The notes below the pieces were generated by a model. That model made no database searches and had not been told where the DNA came from. It saw nothing but the letters and a program-made list of their open reading frames with translations. Made by a program: the position numbers and the translations under genes. DNA of 64,000 nucleotides from Nocardia vaccinii NBRC 15922 (GTDB taxonomy: Bacteria > Actinomycetota > Actinomycetes > Mycobacteriales > Mycobacteriaceae), in assembly GCF_001613305.1 (NCBI RefSeq), contig NZ_BDCC01000071.1, positions 17,988 through 81,987 of the forward strand, given 5' to 3'. Positions 59,559 through 64,000 of the stretch are shown here, one piece after another; positions within the stretch are counted from its first letter, which is position 1; each line of letters starts with the position of its first letter.

Positions 59559-60493
59559 CGCGCGTACCTCACGACCGTGCGCTGGCGGCCCAGGTCCAGG
59601 GCGCCGTCATCGGTACCGATCGCGGCCTCGACCACGTCCCCGTCCTTCAGATACTTCGGATTCTTCGCCTGGCCCTGGAAGAACAGCTTCCACTTGAGCG
59701 TCGGCGGCAGCAGCGAGCCGATGATCTCCACAGCCTTGGGCGGGGCGCTGATCGCGGTGCCGACCGGAGTACCGGTGAGCAGCAGATCCCCGGCGTCCAT
59801 CCGCTGGAATCGGGCCAGCGCCGCCAGCGTCTCCACGGGCAGGTAGATCATGTCCGCGACCGTCATGTCCTGCCGCACCCTGCCATTGACCCACAGCCGC
59901 AACCGCAGATCCCCGAACCGCTTCAGCTCATCGGCGTCGAGCAGCACCAGCGCCGGGCCGACGGGGGTGAAGGTCGGATACGACTTCGCCTCGTAGAACT
60001 GGGTTTTCGGCAACTGCACATCGCGCGCCGAGATGTCGTTGGTGACCACCATGCCCGCGACGTAGCCGGCGAGGTTCTCCGCCGTGACCTCCGAGCCGAC
60101 CGGCATCTCACGGCCGAAGACCAATCCGATCTCCACTTCGTAGTCGAGCAGTTGCACGTGTGCGGGCCGGATGACCTCGTCGTGCGGTCCGCTGATCGAT
60201 CCGGATGCCTTGCGGAAGAACGTCAGCGGCACCCTCTCCGGGTCCATGCCCGAATCCTTCACGTGCGAGGCGAAATTCGTCATCTGCGCCACCACGCGGC
60301 ACGGCGCGGTCACCGGCGAGATCAGCGAAAGGCTGTCCACCGCGACGACTTCCGTGGCGGCCGCCGCCGCGGCGATCGCGTCGCGGTCGGCCAGTAGTTC
60401 CCGGGTGGTCGTCGCCGTGGTGTCGATGCGGGCCGCGCCCGCGGGGGTCCGCACCCACCAGGCGTCGGCGGTGCGCAGGACGGATGTGCTCAT
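59555..60493 (-). CDS. FAH-family hydrolase, operon D
   Basis: A 312-residue FAH protein: an N-terminal VLRTADAWWVRTPAGAARID, AQMTNFASHVKDSG near 70, the metal-site region LLDYEVEIGLVFGREM near 115, TNDISARDVQLPKTQFYEAKSY near 150, and LLLTGTPVGTAISAPP near 240. It probably cleaves the ring-fission product of the extradiol dioxygenase encoded just upstream, in place of an MhpC-type hydrolase. ATGA overlaps flank it on both sides. The paralogue at 32768-33184 has lost more than half its length. Confidence 0.9.
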   Translation of the reverse strand: MSTSVLRTADAWWVRTPAGAARIDTTATTTRELLADRDAIAAAAAATEVVAVDSLSLISPVTAPCRVVAQMTNFASHVKDSGMDPERVPLTFFRKASGSISGPHDEVIRPAHVQLLDYEVEIGLVFGREMPVGSEVTAENLAGYVAGMVVTNDISARDVQLPKTQFYEAKSYPTFTPVGPALVLLDADELKRFGDLRLRLWVNGRVRQDMTVADMIYLPVETLAALARFQRMDAGDLLLTGTPVGTAISAPPKAVEIIGSLLPPTLKWKLFFQGQAKNPKYLKDGDVVEAAIGTDDGALDLGRQRTVVRYAR

Positions 60494-61623
60494 GAATTGG
60501 CCACTTTCAACAGGCCGCGCAGGCGGCGGAGATCGAATTCGTTGTCTTCACGCAGGGCCCCGGCGATCGCGCGCAGTTCACGCAGCGAGTCGGCGCCGGG
60601 CTTGATGCCGAGGAAATCCTTGGTCGCGGGCGGACCCCACTGCGCCAAACCGGAAGCGCTCATCGGAGCCCAGCCCGGCTCGAGGGTGCAGTCGAACATG
60701 TCGCCGTCGCTGAAATGCTCGACCATGAACCCGTCGGGATCACGCCAGTAGTCGAAGATCTGGCTGCCCTGGATATGCCGGCCGATCCCCCACGATCGGC
60801 GGTAACCCCGCTCGCGCAGGTATTCACCACCGGCAGCGAGCGCGTCCAGGTCGGCGACCTGGTACGCGGAGTGCACATACCGGTTGGACGGCCCGAGCGT
60901 CAGCGCGAGCGTGTGGTGATCGGTCGGCACCGAACCCCGGTCGCAGCGGATGAAGCTCATGACCGGCCCGCGCTCACGCTGGCCCGGGTAGTAGAGGAAA
61001 TCGCTGACGAGCAGGCCCAGATTCCGCAGATACCAGTCGAGCGTCTCGCGGTATCTCGTCGACTGGACCACCACATGCCCGAGTCTGCGCACACGCGTCG
61101 GCGCCCGCAGCGGGCGCTGTGTCGCATTGACCCGGGCCACCTCGTGCCCGAAGTTGAACATATGCGGCCGTTGCGCCGGCAGCGCCTCGAGTTCGTGAGT
61201 CTCGGCCACCACCCGCACCCGCAGGCAGCTCGGATCCACCAGGTCGACGGTCAGTCCGCCCACCGACTCCGGCAGCGGCACGGGTCGTGCACCTGTCGCC
61301 GCGGCCAGCCGCAGCAAATCAGCGGAATCCGCGGCCCGAAAGGCCGGACCGACGAAACGCGAGCGACCCCCGCGCCGGATGAGCACACAGGGCGCGCCCG
61401 GATCGGTCCCGCGCAGCTGCAACTCCTCGGCCGTCCGCAGCGCGGTAGAGAAGCCGAAGGCGTGAGCGAAAGCCTCCGCCCGGTCCAGGTCGGGCTTCTC
61501 GAACTCCAGCCACGCCAGATCCAGCACCTTGATCACAGGATTGCTCGCCCGGCCCGGATGCTCACCTGCTCGCGCCCCGTATTCGCTGTGCAGATCGCTA
61601 TGCACATCGTGATGGCCGCTCAT
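60490..61623 (-). CDS. Extradiol (VOC-type) ring-cleavage dioxygenase, operon D
   Basis: A 377-residue type I extradiol dioxygenase with two VOC domains. The catalytic second domain has RLGHVVVQSTRYRETLDWYL near residue 180 (first Fe ligand His), VPTDHHTLAL near 232 (second His), IQGSQIFDYWRDPDGFMVEHFSDGD near 285 (Glu ligand in VEHFSDG). It cleaves a catechol next to one hydroxyl using Fe(II) and O2. The ATG at 61623 follows GGAAGGAG. It is the first gene of a five-gene operon. The last codons are nearly identical to the end of the monooxygenase at 31026, indicating where its lost paralogue stood. Confidence 0.9.
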   Translation of the reverse strand: MSGHHDVHSDLHSEYGARAGEHPGRASNPVIKVLDLAWLEFEKPDLDRAEAFAHAFGFSTALRTAEELQLRGTDPGAPCVLIRRGGRSRFVGPAFRAADSADLLRLAAATGARPVPLPESVGGLTVDLVDPSCLRVRVVAETHELEALPAQRPHMFNFGHEVARVNATQRPLRAPTRVRRLGHVVVQSTRYRETLDWYLRNLGLLVSDFLYYPGQRERGPVMSFIRCDRGSVPTDHHTLALTLGPSNRYVHSAYQVADLDALAAGGEYLRERGYRRSWGIGRHIQGSQIFDYWRDPDGFMVEHFSDGDMFDCTLEPGWAPMSASGLAQWGPPATKDFLGIKPGADSLRELRAIAGALREDNEFDLRRLRGLLKVANS

Positions 61624-61657
61624 CGACCACTCCTTCCATGTACTGAAGATATCGTCA

Positions 61658-61701
61658 CTTACGAGTAAGGCGTCAGTCAAGAGTCTCTGACGATTCCGTC
61701 A
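61658..61701. promoter_or_regulatory. Divergent promoter-operator region of operon D and its TetR
   Basis: The 134-bp gap between the dioxygenase (61623) and the TetR (61758) holds two small perfect inverted repeats: CTTAC-GA-GTAAG at 61658-61669 and TGACG-ATTC-CGTCA at 61688-61701. Either is a candidate TetR operator. Confidence 0.5.
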
Positions 61702-61757
61702 ATATTGAGTCGAGCGGCTACTATGGGGCGTCTGGACAGCAGGAGAGGCGCATCGCG

Positions 61758-62408
61758 ATGACCGGAGGCAACGGGTCGGAACCAAACCGCCTGGAACGCC
61801 GCAAGGCCCGTACGCGCGCCGCGCTGGTCGGTGCGGCGCAATCGCTGCTGGCCGAGGGCAAGATCAACGTGCCGATCCTGGAGATCACCCAGGCCGCCGA
61901 CGTCGGCATGGGATCGTTCTACAACCATTTCCAGAGCCGTGAGGAGCTGTTCCAGGCTGCCGTCGAGGAGGCGCTCGACCGGCACGGCGCACTGCTCGAT
62001 CTGCTGTGCGAAGAAGTCGAAGACCCGGCTCAGGTCTTCGCGCAGAGCTTCCGCCTCACCGGCCGCCTGCACCGCCAGCATCCCACCCTCAGCAAGGTCC
62101 TGCTCAACGACAGCCTCCACCTGGCGAACTCGGACCGCGGGCTTGCACCCCGCGCACGCCGCGACATCGAGGCCGCGGCCGAAGCCGGGCGCTTCACCAT
62201 CCATGACCCAGAACTGTCGATGACCATCGTCGCCGGCGCGGCCCTGTGCCTCGGACGCCTACTGCACGACCAGCCCGAACGTGACGACGCCGAGGCCGCA
62301 GACCAAGTGGCCGAGGACCTGCTCCGCATGTTCGGCCTCTCCCCCGAGGAAGCCCACGAGATCTGCCGACGCCCGCTCCCCCCTCTGGACCCGCCACACG
62401 CCAACTGA
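61758..62408 (+). CDS. TetR-family regulator, probable repressor of operon D
   Basis: A 216-residue TetR protein: RRKARTRAALVGAAQSLLAE and ITQAADVGMGSFYNHFQSREELFQAAVEEAL form the helix-turn-helix (residues about 14-65), followed by a helical effector domain. It is divergent from the dioxygenase operon, the usual layout for a local repressor responding to an aromatic acid or its CoA ester. A 10-bp stem-loop follows its stop. Confidence 0.9.
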   Translation: MTGGNGSEPNRLERRKARTRAALVGAAQSLLAEGKINVPILEITQAADVGMGSFYNHFQSREELFQAAVEEALDRHGALLDLLCEEVEDPAQVFAQSFRLTGRLHRQHPTLSKVLLNDSLHLANSDRGLAPRARRDIEAAAEAGRFTIHDPELSMTIVAGAALCLGRLLHDQPERDDAEAADQVAEDLLRMFGLSPEEAHEICRRPLPPLDPPHAN

Positions 62409-62427
62409 CCTCAGCAGGCCCGCATCG

Positions 62428-62469
62428 AAGGACTTGTCCTACAACCGAACACCAGCGACACAAGTCCTT
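62428..62469. terminator. Stem-loop after the TetR gene
   Basis: AAGGACTTGT at 62428-62437 pairs perfectly with ACAAGTCCTT at 62460-62469 around a 22-base loop, 20 bp after the TetR stop. There is no long T run, so it could be a factor-assisted terminator or an operator. Confidence 0.4.
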
Positions 62470-62799
62470 GGCCACCACGGCCGACAACGCGTCGCCGGAC
62501 TCCCGCGCGTGCTCCCGGACTCGAATCGCGAGTGCTGCAGGGAGTTTGACCGTGAACACCACCGTCGGCTCCGCGACCGGGATCCGGCCGCCGGCCACAG
62601 CCCGCTCCACGTAGCGACGCGCTTGCCGCGCGAACACCCGAACCGATCCACCAGCATCCCGGCCGCATCGACCACCCGTACCCCGCCTCCGCCAAATCCG
62701 CCGCCGCATTGACCCGACAAGCGAATTCAGCAGCACCGCAACGAGTCCCAACCACGACACAAACACACTACCGGACATGTCACACCGTCCCCGGGACAC
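62439..62799 (-). pseudogene. Relic of a ribbon-helix-helix-like DNA-binding protein
   Basis: In one frame the sequence has RRYVERAVAGGRIPVAEPTV, then VFTVKLPAALAIRVREHARE, the strand-helix-helix pattern of MetJ/Arc/CopG-type proteins common on actinobacterial plasmids. Upstream pieces such as VNAAADLAEAG and VVDAAGMLVDRFG fall in the other two frames, so at least two frameshifts are present. Confidence 0.4.
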
Positions 62800-63004
62800 G
62801 GCGAGGCCGTTCCAGCCGCCGACAACCCCGTGTCACATCGAAGCAGAAGTTGCCAACTGCGTTGGAGGCGTACGGATCCCACCCCGCGGGGTGCCGGTGT
62901 CGTTGCCCTCGATGCGGCCGGTCTCGATCAAGACCCCGGCCTCGAGGACGCCTTCACCAGCATCAGCACGCGTTTGTCCTTGACCCGCAACCGAACTCGG
63001 CTCG

Positions 63005-63582
63005 TCAGGGCCGTAGGTAGCTCAGCAGTGGATGGGGCACCTGCGTCGGGCCCGGCCAGACGGAGACGACCGGGAAGTCGTAGTGCTCGCTCCTCCAGGA
63101 GAAGGGCTCCGGCTCGGTCAGCGCCTTCCTGATGAGCAGCATCGCCTCCTCGGTCCGGGCCCGCGTCTCTTCTGCCGGGATGTTGTAGTTGGCGAACTCG
63201 TTGGGCGTGCCGCGCAGCAGCAGCGCGATCAGCCGGCCGCCCGAGAGTTGGTCGAGCATAGCGATCTCTTCGGCCACCCGCACCGGGTTGTTCATGGAGG
63301 CCAGCGGACCCAGCAGGGCCAGCTGCGCGTGCCGGACGACACGGCTCAGCGCACCGGCCAGCACGGCCGGATTCAGGTTGGGCATCCCGGCCCGTAGTGG
63401 TGCTCGGAGACGCTGACGAAGTCGAAACCGAGCTGGTCGGCGAGGGCGGCCTGCTCCAATGCCTGCGCCGCGGTCCGCTTGCCCCTGCCGGGATCCCACA
63501 GGCTTCGCGCGGTGGCCGTGAAGTTCAACTTCAGGGCATCGGGGGAATAGTAGGTGTTCGTACAGGTGAAGGAGACCTTCAT
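63005..63582 (-). pseudogene. Luciferase-like oxidoreductase relic, paralogue of 19731-20804
   Basis: From the ATG at 63582 the frame reads MKVSFTCTNTYYSPDALKLN to FDFVSVSEHHYGPG, then a frameshift near 63391 is needed to continue as MPNLNPAVLAGALSRVV through FPVVSVWPGPTQVPHPLLSY, where it stops. It matches the intact gene over the first ~185 residues only; the C-terminal half is gone. Confidence 0.87.
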
Positions 63583-63647
63583 CGGATTTCTCTCCAAATA
63601 CTGAGAGCGGGGACCGAAATCTGTGAAAGGCGCGATTGATATGGGAT

Positions 63648-63911
63648 TCAGACGCCGAGGCGGGCGGCTTCTTCCTTGAGGACGGGCATGACCTGTTCGG
63701 CGAACAGCCGCATGGTGCGGTGCGCGTGCTCGGTGCGGGTGCCGGGCGGGCGTACTTCGAGGGCGAGGTGGGTGATCAGGCCGCGCTCGCCCCGGACGAT
63801 CGGCAGAAACTTCTCGATGATCTGCTCGACCGTGCCTGGGTTGGGCACCGCCATACCGACCTGTTCGCCCGTTTCGGCGCCGTGCCGGATCGCCTCCATG
63901 GACACCGCGGC
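63648..63911 (-). pseudogene. C-terminal fragment of another luciferase-like oxidoreductase
   Basis: About 85 residues (AIRHGAETGEQVGMAVPNPG, TVEQIIEKFLPIVRGERGL, HAHRTMRLFAEQVMPVLKEE) match the C-terminus of LLM-class flavin oxidoreductases, but not the C-terminus of the gene at 19731, so it is from a different subfamily. The frame further upstream loses similarity and meets a TAA at about 63996-63998, so the N-terminal part is missing or out of frame. Confidence 0.65.
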
Positions 63912-64000
63912 GGACTCGGGCGGGCCACGTGGCTTCGGACCTGGTCGGGCGCCGGCGGGATCAGGCGCCCGTCGCGTGGAACGGAACATGGCAGCTTAGT

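Noticed and set aside
56165..59846. Rightward open frames of 373 and 733 residues opposite operon D
   Set aside because: They run through several genes on the other strand and have low-complexity composition, so they are GC-bias artefacts.
62194..62799. Intact 201-residue leftward protein
   Set aside because: Only its middle resembles a ribbon-helix-helix protein, other homologous pieces are in different frames, and its end overlaps the TetR gene, so it is treated as a relic.

Overview
The window is high-GC DNA with the gene style of a mycolic-acid actinobacterium, most likely Nocardiaceae (Rhodococcus or Nocardia). The pointers are a DUF3068/PorA-type envelope protein, a solitary Mce lipoprotein, a PknK relic, a MmyB-type regulator relic and many ATGA-coupled catabolic genes. 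There are no rRNA, tRNA, ribosomal or CRISPR features. It is an accessory catabolic island in which intact aromatic-degradation operons alternate with decayed genes and insertion-sequence scraps.

Block A (1-16.1 kb) is a tetrahydrofolate-dependent O-demethylation system. Two LigM/DesA-type demethylases (3056-5982) would move methyl groups onto THF. MetF, FolD, PurU and an FchA start (2913 down to 1) would oxidise the C1 unit to formate and return THF. A gentisate-1,2-dioxygenase-like cupin and an FAH-type hydrolase (6488-8461) would cleave the demethylated ring. A fused PabB-PabA aminodeoxychorismate synthase (8766-10846, with an apparent frameshift) would make the p-aminobenzoate part of folate. 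An operon of ADP-forming acyl-CoA synthetase, crotonase, amidohydrolase and SDR (15588-10924) resembles CoA-dependent side-chain shortening of hydroxycinnamates. Five ATG-N10-CAT sites, three of them exact ATGT-N8-ACAT PadR-type operators, lie in front of these transcription units. No PadR gene is in the window.

Block B (16.1-29.4 kb) centres on flavin chemistry: flavin reductase, luciferase-like oxidoreductase, alpha/beta hydrolase, RibBA, two GntR regulators, DUF3068 protein, DUF3500 protein, FAH hydrolase, 2-keto-4-pentenoate hydratase-like protein and SnoaL-like protein. A shared TGACATGTCA-like motif and a duplicated regulatory region of about 190 bp link these units. Between them lie relics of a group II intron maturase, ribB, a phosphoribosyltransferase, a second hydrolase and a sensor kinase.

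Block C (30-55 kb) holds a FAD monooxygenase, an acyl-CoA/AMP ligase, a DoxX protein, a CYP199-like P450 with its ferredoxin and reductase, LysR, a DapA-family aldolase, an SDR, an alcohol dehydrogenase, a second DUF3500 protein, TetR, two amidohydrolases (one apparently inactive), another FAD monooxygenase, two hydrolases and an Mce lipoprotein. A 17-bp palindrome of the form CGGYAACA-N-TGTTRCCG precedes five of its units.

Block D (55.2-64 kb) is an intact five-gene operon of extradiol dioxygenase, FAH hydrolase, AMP ligase, DoxX and FAD monooxygenase, all joined by 4-bp overlaps, with a divergent TetR. The 32.7-35.9 kb stretch is a rearranged, internally deleted paralogue of this operon. 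The right edge decays into luciferase-like gene fragments.

Two themes recur. Catabolic operons carry their own cofactor supply (p-aminobenzoate/THF in A, riboflavin in B), and whole modules have been duplicated, with one copy decaying.
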